In this document: piece by piece, positions 12,001 to 24,000 of the stretch | Numbering within the stretch: position 1 is the first letter of the stretch | Layout: the number at the start of each line of letters is the position of its first letter | NCBI GenBank assembly: GCA_963969365.1 | Contig: OZ017756.1 | Location: 1,984,001 to 2,048,000, forward strand | Origin: Asterochloris sp. CNOR1 | Lineage: Eukaryota > Chlorophyta > Trebouxiophyceae > Trebouxiales > Trebouxiaceae | DNA length: 64,000 nucleotides | Direction: 5' to 3' | Program-made: the position numbers and the translations under genes | Notes under the pieces: model-generated | Seen by the model: the letters and a program-made list of their open reading frames with translations, nothing else | Database searches by the model: none | Told to the model about the DNA's origin: nothing

Positions 12001-15000
12001 GGCTGCCAGCAGACTACTTTGGCTTGGCCAGTGCCGAGTGAGACAGCAACTGACGGACAGCACATGGTGCCTGCACACTGTTATGTGCTCAGGTGACTTT
12101 GTGCTGGTCCTGGGCAGACCTAAATGACCAACTGACCTTCTGCACAATGCGGTCAGCATCCCAGTCCTGGATGGCCAGATTCTTGTCTCTGGCCAGGCGG
12201 GCCAGGATGATTCCCAGCCCCTCTGCCACCTCGCTGAGCAGCTGCTGTGTGTTGTCAGGGTGCAGATAGTTGATCAGGGTTTGGACGAGGTCAGGGAAGG
12301 CTGCATCTGGGAAGAGCACAATAGCCTGGCTGTAGAAGAGGGCTGCAGGGGCACACAACTTTGGAGAGCTGCTGTCTGGTGACAGCACAAGCGCGTTGCA
12401 CAATCAAGAGGGCTGCATGCGTAGCAGAAAGCACAGGTCGGCTCAACAATGGGTCCAGAACTCTACCTCCCATCAAGCAGCTTCATGACTACACAGGGCA
12501 CCTCTGCACAAATGAGAGGCTCAGTTTGGTGCCCAAGCACGCTACTTGTTGCAAGCCCCACCTGCACCAAGCAGCTTCAATATCATGCTGCACTTGGCTA
12601 GCACTTCTGCACTGAGCACGTGGGTGTCCCATGCAAGCCATTCAGGAAAATGCAACCCCCAAGAGCAAGCTTGATGGCCATGCCTGGCATTGAGTAGGCT
12701 GAAAGGTGCCTGGCCCTTGCTGCACACCCCTCTGCATGAAGCAGCTTGACATTCAGGCCGGGCCCACCTGCATTGAGCAGCTTCACGCCCATGCTGCGCT
12801 TGGCCAGCACCCCTCGCTTCTCCTTGGCGGTGGCCCCCTTGACAAGCGGCTCCTTTATCAGGCCAGCCACCGGCTGTAAGGGCAGGGGCACGGCGCAGCC
12901 CCAGCGGCTGATTAGCATCTTGAGCAGCGTGAAGTTGTTGCGAGCGACTGGGCCCTCTGGGTGGAATGCTGCCTTGATCTGCACCCAGCGCAGCAGGCAC
13001 TCACATTGTACTGACCTGCATGGTCACTGACCCAAGGCCGCCCTCCTCTACACAGCTCAGTTGCAATGGCCATAGGCACACGAGGGTTTCAGTCTCGTTG
13101 AGCAGTGTGGAGTTGGGGCAAGGGACTGCACCCCTAGGGTGAAAGGCTGCCTCAAGCTGCACATCATGCATTCAGGGCTCAGTCTCTTGATCTAGGCCTT
13201 GTAGGCCACCTGTTCAACATCTACGCTCATCACCACAGCCCCTGTTCACCTCAGGCCAATGTAAAGCCACTTGATGCACACAGTGTAGGCACCACGCACT
13301 CAGGTGCTCCCTGTGAAAGCACGGCAGCTGTATGAGCATGCTCAAGCGGGCAAAAGAAGCCTTGAGCAGACAAGCAAGTGCAGCCACTGCTAGTGGCAGC
13401 AGGGGTGTCTGTGTGATGTTGCTGCATTCCATTGGGGCAGCAGTAAGCGGAGGCTGCAGCAGGGGCAGGCCTGCCCCTGCTCCTGCCCAAAGCACAGAAG
13501 GCTGCGCAGAGGCTGACGAGCATGCTGCCTGCCTGCATCTCTCACTGCCAGCAGCGGCGCATTGAGCAAGGCCCACCAGGAAGGAAAGAAAGCCATTGGC
13601 CACAGGCTGCAGCTCCCGAGCAATGGAGCCCCGGCGGTCGGCAGGGAAGGTGGACGGCCACCCCAGGAACATGGTGCAGACGTCCAGCAGCAGGTAGTGC
13701 AGGCCCTCTTTGGCTGGGTCCTCCGTGTCAGCTGTTATGGCTCGGGCCACAGCAGGGAACCACTTCCCTGCGTGCTGGCCAAAGATTGAGGGGCTCGGCA
13801 CCAAGGCAGTGTCCTGCAGCAGGCATAGTCAGCTCAGCAGCCAGTGAACTACCCTGCATGCATGCTGGCCGACGACGCAGTGGCCTGGTACAAGGGCCCC
13901 TGCAGCAGGCAGGGTCAGCCTTTCGATAGCTCAGCAGCTGGGGCATCACACCAAAGTAAAGTGTCACCAGGCAGTGGCTGGGCAAGACGGTGCTGTCAGG
14001 CTCTGCTGCAGCTTGGACTAGCTGAGCTGGTGGCACTGGCAGCTCTGCAGGGTGGAGAGGTGCATATTGTACGGACAACTTTCAGGAAGGGCCAGCGTCT
14101 GCGGCAAAACTGCTGTAGCTGTGCCTATATTGATCTTAAGGACTTTGAAGATGCAGGTCGCAAGCCTGTTGATAGCACAGCCAGCTGGTGCAGCAAACCT
14201 GCTGCGCCTCCGCCTGCTGCCGCTCAACATGCCTGCGGTCCACATGCACGACTGCCTTGACCAGGAACAAGCGCACGACTCGCGGCACCGCCTCCTGGTC
14301 CGCGCCACTGCCCACACTGGCGCTGGCCACAGTCCTGTGCAGGTGCTCCATCCAGGAGGGCATGCTGCCAGGCTTCCCAGGCTGCTTGGCTGCCAGCTTC
14401 TCAATGAGCTGGACCAGGGGCAGCATGACCTGATGCTGGTCCAGCCAGTCATCCTCAACAGACAGGGAGTCGCCGGCAGCAGCAGGCAGCTCCAGGCCAG
14501 CCAAGGGGTCCTGCAGTGGCCAAGACACTTCAACCTCAAAACTGCATGCAGCAGCAGGCAGCTCCAGGCCAGTCAAGGGGTCCTGCAATACCTGCAGAGA
14601 GATGCATGCTCAATGTCTGGTGACACACTCCGGCTTGGCTGCCGCCACAATCTATGCTTGTGGATGTGACGGCAGTGAGCAGTCCAGGCCTGACCCAAGC
14701 CCGGTGGCCTGCCACTGGCCACCGAATCCTTTTAGATGGCGATGTCAGCTCTAAAAGCCACCAGGCTGCCACGAACAGTGTGTTGCTACTGACAGCAGCA
14801 TCAAGTTTCACCTGCCAGGTTGCAGCCTGGGTCATCTCCAGAGACTGCTGGTACAGGTTTGGTCTCGCGGCACGCTCCAGCGCCGGCTTCTCTGACAACA
14901 GATCATCCCCTGCAGGGAGGCATTGCATGAGGCAGCCCAGCTTGGTTAACAAGATTAGCACCTTGTACTACTCGTGCTACCTTCATGCCATGCTGTTGCA

Positions 15001-18000
15001 AATGCTGCTGATGCTGCATTGATGATGATCAAATTGCAACCGTGACATAAGGAGGCCCCCAGCATCTTCAAGGTGTTGGTGCATGCGCACATTCCCCACC
15101 GCGGCGGCGCTGATTTAGCATTGACAACAGATGTCCTGATGACCACAAAGTACAAGGCAAGGAGGCAGTCAAGGCACTTCCATACATGCAGACACACCTT
15201 CATCGCTCTGTGACGCTGGAACATCACCTCCCAGGCTCCCCTCCTGGCTGTTGGTGATGCCAAAGCTGCCCAGGGTCCCGCCGCTGCCCAAAGTATTGGT
15301 GGCAGCCAAAGTGGAGGGGGCTAGCTGGCGGTCAGCCCGCACACGCTCGATTACAGCAGCCAGGGATGTGCTGGCACGTTGCTGGGATGCACGCTGAGCT
15401 GCATCAGTCAGAACCTGAAACCTGAGCTCCCTGTCAGGGTCCAGCAGCTTCCGCCAAGGGTCTGCAGAGCAGGCAGCAGTCAGCCGTCAGCTCGACGGTC
15501 TACCATCATGCTATGCAGGCACAAGGCTGAAGTAGCTTCCGCCAGGATTCTGCCAGACAGGCAGCAATCAGCAGTCAAAATTTGAATCCACCAGTCATGC
15601 TGTGCAGACACAAAACCAAGCAGCCTCTGCCTGGGGCGGCAGGACGGGCAGTCATCAGTCATGCAATGTCACAGCTTGCGTCGTACTTCACACCAGTATG
15701 CTGAGAACCTTGAGGTCTGCAGGTTGTCCCATGCACAGCTTGAAGGCAAGCTATCACTTCCACTAGGCAGCTAAAGCAGCATTGCCAAGATCAGCCCCTG
15801 AACAGCAGTGGCTCTAAAGCCCAACTTAAGGTACACCCACCTGCAATGGTCATGTCCTGGGCTGCATCCACTTTGAGGGGGGCCTCAAGGATTTTGACAT
15901 TGTCCTGAGTGGCTATACCAAGGCTGAGGCTGCAGGCAAAGGCAGCCGCCTGCATGCGCCGCGCTAGCGGCTCATTCGTGGCGTCCTTCAGCTTTTGTGC
16001 TAGTCTGAAGTCCTTGGCTGCAGGCATCATCACCTCCTGCATGCATATATTCAGCAGCCAGCATTCAATGTGAAATGTCGACCAGGATAGCACCATGCCA
16101 CCTTGCAGCATGGATTCCTGCAGCACCGAGCTGTTCTTCTTCTGACAAGTCGATCTAGAAGCACAGGAGTCAGAGGGGCCTTTCAACTGGACATGATGTG
16201 TGCAGGCAATGCTTTCAGCCTCTCAGGTCAGTGGAAAGCAGAAGCTCTCCACACTGAGGCGCTCATGCAGCTCCGTGTATGGTAGCAGAAACTCAGGTTT
16301 GCAGCAGCTGCTTGACAGGGCAAGCCTGCCAAGTGGACAGTGATGTCTTCAGCATCAATTTGCTGCTTGCTTATGTCAGGCATGCTCTCAGCCAGCTACC
16401 TTGTTGCCACCAACATCTTTCAGGATTTCCTTGATAGCCTCCTTAGGCACGCTCTCATACATCACGTGCAGCAGGCGGTAGGCTGCAGCCTTTGCTATCA
16501 GAGCTGAGCCCTCCTCTGCTGCAACTGAGGGGCTCATGCCCTCAGGCTTGCCCTTGATGATACTGATCAAGGCGGCAGCACGCTGCTGCAGGGTGTGCAC
16601 CTGGTAGGACAGGGGGGCCAGCTGCAGCAAGGGCATCAGCAGGTACTGCAAGATGGCCCGTCTGCAGGCACATGGACAGGCAAAGTCAGCTGCTGCAGGG
16701 TGTGCAACGGGCCCTTCAGGGGCCAGTTGCAGCATGAGCACTGGAGGAGCGCAAATTTGCACTGGTAGGCATAGTAGAATTCAGTTTGTGCAGATTGTGC
16801 ATGTGCAAGAAGCTGCACAAACAGGCCAAGACTGCTGTAGGGTGTGCACCTGGTAGGACAGGGCGCTCAAGTGCAGTATGGGCAGGAGCCAATACAGCAG
16901 AGCGCCCCTGCCTATAGATACAGCAACAAGAGGGGCCAGCTGCAGGAATGACAGCAGCGCTTGTGCAGGCTACTGAGCAGTCCTGACGGCACAGGCAGAA
17001 GGCACAGCCCAACAGTGCATGAGCAGCTACCACGCAGGCTTCATGGCATACAGCATTGGCACACAGCAGCCGACTTTTGCAGGCAGAGACTGCAGGGCCA
17101 TCAGGTGTCAACAATGCCAAAATGTCACCACCTCAGCACCATCTCACATTGCTGCACCTCGCCCCCCTCTGAGCACCTGTCTTGCTGGCCCAACATCATG
17201 ACAGCACAATCTCAGCACCTCCTGCTGTTGATATGTAGTGCAAAAGTCTGTCGCTGGTCTATTGCAGTCCATGACACCTCTGACATGAAGCTGCCGTCTA
17301 CACTATTGTGCCGTCAGCATGAAGCTCAGCTCACTTGAGAGGCGCCCTGCTGAGACCTGGCTCCATGAAGATCTGGTGCCAGGCATACTTCACAAGCGCA
17401 TCTGCCTGAGCCTGAGCTTGAGGTTCTAGCTGCTGTTGGCAATGAGGTGAGGCGGGGGAGTCAACATCCATGCCGCTTGGAGTGCTGCAGCAGGGAGACA
17501 CTCTGATAAGCCATGCTCAATGCCTTGCTCACTAAAGGGTCCTGTCATGACAAAGCAACTGGGACCATGCAGTGCAGACGAAGTGAGGCCCACCTGGGAG
17601 GTGACATCATGCCCTGCGGCCCTGGCTGACGACTGCAAGCTGAAGCTGGTGCTTCCGCTGGCCTGCAGGCCGCAGCTGCTACCAGGGTCAGCCTGGTCTC
17701 CAGCGCTGTCTGGTGGCGGTGAGGCCTTGGCAGCGTAAGCTCCCTCAACACCACATCCATTGTCTGCAGGGCGTGGCTGGACAGCTTGCATTCAGCACTG
17801 CCACCTTGCAGACTGCTGGGCCGTACAGAACATCTCACAGTAGGCCTGTACTGGTCTGGGCCGGGGGCCCACCCAGTCATTGGCAGCATCAGATGTCTGT
17901 TTTGCTTGTAGTGTTGTGCACCACCACGCTGAAGTGCAGCTGCGGGCAGTTCAATGCATGAAACGTCACCCATGAGCCCAGAGGTCAGCCACTGTCTTCC

Positions 18001-21000
18001 GAAGGTCAGAATGGAGCCAAGAGTTTTGCCTTTGGGAGCAACAGCAGATGCTTGCGAGACATCATTGTCCCTCTGAGGTCAGGCTGATCCAGAGCAGAAT
18101 GGGACAAGGCTCACTTCGAGTAGAGGCGTGACATCATGCTGCTTCCTGGCTGCTGCCACAATTGCGTCCATCAGTGCCATCAGCTGTGTGGCGTAATCCA
18201 AGGCCTGCGGCACAGCAGAAGCCTCTGCTGGTAAAGTGAACTTGGCTCTGGCACTGCAATGTGAAGGTTGCTGAACATCTTTCCGCTCTGGAGCTACCAA
18301 ACACCTAAGCCGTAAGCAAGCACCACCAGGCAGGCAGACCGGAGTGATGCAGGGCAGCGCAGGCCTATCAGCAAGGCATACCATGCCTAGCTTGCCTGGG
18401 TGGTGCCCGTGGCAAACTCATGAGAGTCACTGGGAAATCTGTCCACAATAGTACGCACAGCCTGCACAACCTGCTCCCTGTCATCTGGTGGCAGGCCCAT
18501 GAACGGAGGCAGCAGCTCCAGTGCCCGTTTGCGGGGCATGACATGCCCACAATCCCTGCAGCAACGCAGATTCAGGACTCAACTTGCTGACAAGCAGTCC
18601 TCTGGGACTAATCCAACGACGTGGAGCAGCATACAGATGGCGGTTGCAAGGCGCTGCAATGCTACAGCACTCTCTTGCATGACGCCCAGGAAGGCACACA
18701 GTGCAGCACAAAGTGCTTAGAGTTGCAGAGCCCATGAGTGTCCATGTTGCATTAACTGGATGCCTGGCAGCATTGTTGAACATGGTGGGCCCAAGGGGTG
18801 AAGGCAACAGGCCTGACACAACTGCAGCACTCGACAGGACACAGAAGTCCGCAGAACCCACCTCAGCATGCTGGTGTACATGCCCAGCAGCCATGCGAAG
18901 CTGGGCTGGCTGGCTGCCAGGACGCTGGAGGGGCTCAACTCCAGCAGGAAGCCTATGATGTCCAGCAACAGCAGCTGCTGGGCTGGGGCTGCTGTGCTGG
19001 TGCCTCCAGAGTGCACCAAGGACTGCAGCAGCTCCAAGTGGGACAGCAAGGCTTCGACCACGGAGCTGCAGCCAGCATGGAGTCAACATGAGACCTGCAG
19101 AGATGTTGGCTGAAGCTGGTCAATTTAAGTGTGTTGAAGCTTCGTTTGAGGGTGTGCAGCAGCACCAAGCTCAAGTGCAAGGCTCATGCATAGAGTCACT
19201 GCCTCTTGACACCAAATGTGGCAGCCACAACATAGAAGGCAGCACATAGAAGGCAGCTAGACCTGACTGTCACCTGCAGATGCAGGCAGGTACAGCACCC
19301 ACCTGATTCTGGGGTCCGGAAGCCCTGAACTGGCTGCAGTCCTGCCCCTGATCAGGACCTCAAGCATGCCAGTGAGCAGCAGCCCAGCTGGCCTGTGCCT
19401 GGCGCGGTCTGAGCCAGCCAGCGCATCCAACAGTGGCTGTGCGCACTTCCCGATGTTGAAAATGAGCCAGGAGTGCACCACAGGCTTGAAGTGGCCTGCA
19501 GGCAGCAGAGTGTATAGGTTCAGGCTTTGGTTCCCAGACAAGACATAGCTAGCCAGCTGCAGGCTGGGTGATCAAAACAGTGAGCTAGTACCCATTGACA
19601 GGCGTCACAGTCACTGTCCAGCCACTGGAAGCCATGCTGTGTGGAGGAGTTCCGGCAGAGTCACCATAGAATGTGAGGCCATGCTGAGGGTCCAGCAGGC
19701 GCTGGAGGAAGTCCTGCTCTGGCACTCCCAAGCGCAGAGCCAAGCTGAGGCCGCTCTGCATCACCTGCCGCTGCTGCGTGCCAACGTCAGGCTGCAGGGT
19801 GGCAGCCAGGGCAACAAGCCTGCAGTGATAGCACACATTCCTACACATGTCTTCCTCACCCTTAGGTAGCACAACCGGAGGTGGCACTGCAACTTACTTA
19901 CGTAACTTGAGCAGCAGCGCCTCACCTGTGGCATGCAGTAGCCAGTTGTACGGAGACCCTGCCAGGCACATTCCAACCCACCTGGCAGGCAGCTGCTGCC
20001 TGATGCTGGCTGGCACGGGGCTCAGCTCCTCTGGCACTGTGAGCTCCAGGCACAGCATGAGCCCCTGCAGCAATGCTGCTGCGCCAGGCAGGTTGGCACC
20101 CCACTCCCAGCTGCCGTCTGCCCCAGGGCGCAGCAGCTGCTTTGAAACGTCCTTGGTCGACTTGCTGATGGGCAGAATGCTGCTCAGGTAGGCAGCCACT
20201 GCCTTCTGCACGCTCTTCAAGAGCTGAGGCTTGCTGGCTGCTGCCTGCTGCAGAAGATCCTGCAGAGGAGAATGGCTACAGTCAGCTTGGCTTCACAACG
20301 CAACCTGCTGCCAAAAGACTCTGGCACATGCCCAGCCGCACGAATTCGCTTTTCAAGGCCCTCCAGCATGTAATGCCTCAGGCGCAGGGGAAGCAAGATG
20401 CACGTGCTTGACAAAGAGGCAGGCAGCTGCCTCCTCACCTTGGCGGGCTGGCCCAGTCGGTGTGCCTTCTCTGCGTCAACCACTGGGACGCCAAGTCGGG
20501 AAGGGGCCACTAGGCATGACATCAGGAAGGAGGCGAGGCCGCTATGGTCCAGGGGCACCACTTCGATAGGTAGCACCTGCAGGCATGCAGAGGAGATGCA
20601 AAGGAAAGCAGCTGCAAGCTCGCCGAGGGCAGCTCCTTCCTGTGGGAGGGGAGGGGGGCCTCTGATAGACTTCCAAGCTGCTCACTTTACATGCATCACT
20701 TCAATCTGATACATCAGCAATGGTGCTGTTTTGATCATGCCGTTACAGACTGATGAGCCTGCTTGCAGCAATTTTGTCAATTTTGGAAGGCCAGATGCAC
20801 AGGTGGCTGAGGCTGTGATCACTTGCTCGAGTGGGGGCAGCATCAAGTGCTGATGGGGCTGCCCTGCCTCACCTGCCTCCGTCATGCTTTCAAAACCCCC
20901 ACCTCAAAGCACAATGATATCACACATCACCAGTGTCAGATATGAGCGCTCACATACTGCTGAGCTCTGTCCTGCCTCACCTGCCGCAGGAAGCCCAGCA

Positions 21001-24000
21001 CCTTGGCACTCAGGCGGCACGTAGTCTTCTCGCAGCCAAAGAAGGCGCATCTTGAGGATCCCAGGCTGCTGGACGTGCAGCTGGCAACCTGGTCCAGGAA
21101 AAGCTGCAGGCTGGCTGGCAGCAGCAGGCTGCTGCCTGCCTGACGTGGCATGTGTTGCAGATCCTTTGGAGCTACAATGGATTGTCGGCAGGCCCAGGCA
21201 GACCAGGCCACACCTACCTCTAGGGCCTGCACGTGAAGAGGCTATTGTCAGGTGGGCTGGCAGAGTCAGGGCTGCAGGCACACAGAGCAGCATATGCAGG
21301 AGCTGAAAACCCGATAGTGTGAGGAAACTAGCAGTCAGGGCTGGCAGCCAATGATGAGGAAACCCAACTTCCTCTGCCAAGCCACCTTTGACAGGTCTGC
21401 CGCTGTGAGGCAGGCCCAGCAATGCTCCCAGGTAGGACATGACTGTCATCATGCCACCTTACTTTGTGCATGTGCATGTTCACTCTTAACAACTTGTGCG
21501 GCAATACCCTTTGTCAAAGCAATGTGTGCTTGTGGAGGCACACCTGCAGCCAGCCTTGCAGCTTGAGAATGGATGCCTGCTGTGGAAGCGCGGGGACTTG
21601 CGTGAACTCCTGGATCAAGTCTGCTGCCGATCTGCCCGCGCCTGTAACCTGCTCCACCCACAGCTTGACAGGGGCAGGACCTCCTGGCATAATAAAAGCC
21701 AAACTACTTAACTCCTCAAATTGTCACTGCAGGCTGCCAAGGGGGTTCAAAGGCTGCTCATGGATGACTACTGTGGCGGCTGAAAATGGCCATACACTCA
21801 ATGATGTTCACAGGCCCTTTGTGCAATATTTTGATGCGTGTGAACCTGTGTATTCACCTGCAGCATCTTGCCTCACTGAAAGTGACAGCTCTATGCTTGC
21901 CTCAATGCGTTAATCTGCAGACATCGTGAACTGACCTGGAGTGGCCTCGTCTGCTATTTCCAAGGCCGCCACGTGCTCCAGCAGCCACATGCATACCTGC
22001 TGACAGTAGGGTTCTGGAAGGGCTGCCTGCTGCCACAGCCACCTCAAAAGGCCTGCAAGTAGAGCCTCTTAGTGCAGCGCAGTGCCTTGCAAGGTCCTCA
22101 GAAGCTGATGTCAAGAGAGCATCAGCACTTCTTGGAACATGCTTTGATCGGGAAGGAGCAAGTTTCAACATGTTTAGAGAGGGGAGCAGCACAGTGTTCC
22201 AGCTTTGAGATCTGTTGGCCTACAGTTCACAGGCAGCAGGGATCCCCACCTGACAGGGTACGGAATCTGCGCCGTGTGCTGCTGTCCTCGTGCAGCCTCA
22301 TGACCCAGGCCCGCGTCTCCCCTGGACCCCTGTGAGCCCCCTTCAGCAGTGCCTGGAGGTCAACACAGACAGACGTCCTGTTGCAGGCTTGAAGGCGGCT
22401 CTGTCTCTCAGAGAGCTCTTGCGGAGCACAGCTTGAGGGCTTGCCAAAGCATGTAATAGGTAGGACTAATCTGTGCCCAATGGCATGGCAGCACTGCTTC
22501 AGCTGGATACAACTGCAAGGCTGCCCCGCATTCGTACACTACATGCTGTGTCACAGCAAGCTGCATGAAGTGCCAGCAGCCAGGCTGGGATTGCTCATTG
22601 AGGCTGCAGACAGCCGCCATTGACTGGCCTTGATGGCACCCAAAGCTGCTGTTCTGGTGCCTGTGCCTTCCACGTCGTGCTCAGCCAGCCGCAGCGCCGT
22701 CACACAGCAGGCCAGCGCCTCCAGGTAGAACTCGTCTGCCAGCCCCTCATCCTTAGTCAAAACACCGGCGCAGCGCGCCATGGCTTCTGCTGCCCCGTAC
22801 CTACACAGCATTTGAGGCCAGGTGGGCACCCTCTGCAAGATTCAGTGGCAGGGCAGTGGCTGCTTCAGGGCAAAGCGGGGGCATATGAGTCTTGTGCCAG
22901 CGCCAGCCATGGGTCCATAAGCCATGATACCACTGTGCATCTTTGATAAATCTGGACAATGCACAAATGACAGTACAAGCGCAGTCATGAGCCAGGTCAC
23001 CTTAGTACCTGCAGCACCTGCAGCACTGTGACACTCAGCAATGCAGGCGGGCTGTAAGCCTCAGCCCAGAAGCAGTCACTGCTTGAAAGGCCCAGGGGGC
23101 TCCAGCAGGGCCCGAACATCAAGCTCAAAGAGTTGATTGCAGCAAGTAAACGGTCTGCATACTGGCCAGGTTGTCTGTGACAATCAGCAGTGACAAGAGA
23201 AGGGCCGCTGTGGGACCAGCTCCTGAGCACTCACCGCTTGAAGGGCTCGGGGTGCAACAGCCGCTCAAATAGCCGCCGCATCAGGGCTGCAGCATTCAGC
23301 TGATCTGCATGGTGGCCAGCGCCGCCCTTGCCTGCATCACAGCACCTGTTTCAGGGCACTGCAAGCACACGACCGCACTCTGCCATAGCCGTTTGGAAGC
23401 AGAACAGCATAAATGCTGGCACAGCTGTGCGCTGTGCAATGCTGCCGAGGGGAAGCATGCCTTAAAGCAACTCCTCCCCAGCCATCCAGTTGTATGGCAG
23501 CGCAAGGGTCAGGCGCCCACCTGAGCTTGTGCCCAACTTCTTGACTGGTTGGTGCTTCTGGGACCACACAAGGAAGTCGCAGGCAGCTGCGGCGCAGAGC
23601 TCCCTGAGCGCGCCATTCTCATTGTTTGTCAGCCCATCCATGATGGCACCTAGCATGGTCATAGTCTCAGCGCTCTCCCTGCAGGCGTCATGATGTTGTG
23701 ACTGTCAACACAGGCCTACACTGCTGAGATTGTTGTCCCTACTTGAACGCACATGCTAAGCATCTCTCAACCCCTTTGCATGTGTTCGTGGTTGTCAGCA
23801 TGCTCATGTAGGGCAGCGGGAGAGGCTCGACATCACTCAAAATCGTTCAACATGGTTTCTACATCCAGTCTAGCAGAGCAGCAATGTTGAAAAGGAGGTC
23901 ATGATCTCTTTTTGCACTTGTGCAGCTTGCAGACCTTAGCACGCAGCATGTGCACCTTACCTTCTGGCAGCCTTGGTCAGCCAGTGCACTAGCGACATGA

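Larger units (their letters stand above)
9750..22350 (-). other. DNA-PKcs middle HEAT (M-HEAT) exon block
   Basis: Exons here match the central alpha-solenoid of DNA-PKcs in order from right to left. Segments include [20 protein letters not shown] (22.0 kb), [17 protein letters not shown] (20.5 kb), [16 protein letters not shown] (19.7 kb), [18 protein letters not shown] (19.0 kb), [15 protein letters not shown] (16.6 kb), [15 protein letters not shown] (16.0 kb), [14 protein letters not shown] (14.3 kb), [16 protein letters not shown] (13.7 kb), [18 protein letters not shown] (12768-12978), [16 protein letters not shown] (12.2 kb), [17 protein letters not shown] (11.2 kb) and [18 protein letters not shown] (10.6 kb). 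Exon edges are mostly CTGCAG acceptors and GTGAGN or GTGGGN donors. The region also holds several of the intronic exon-edge duplications listed separately. Confidence 0.8.
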
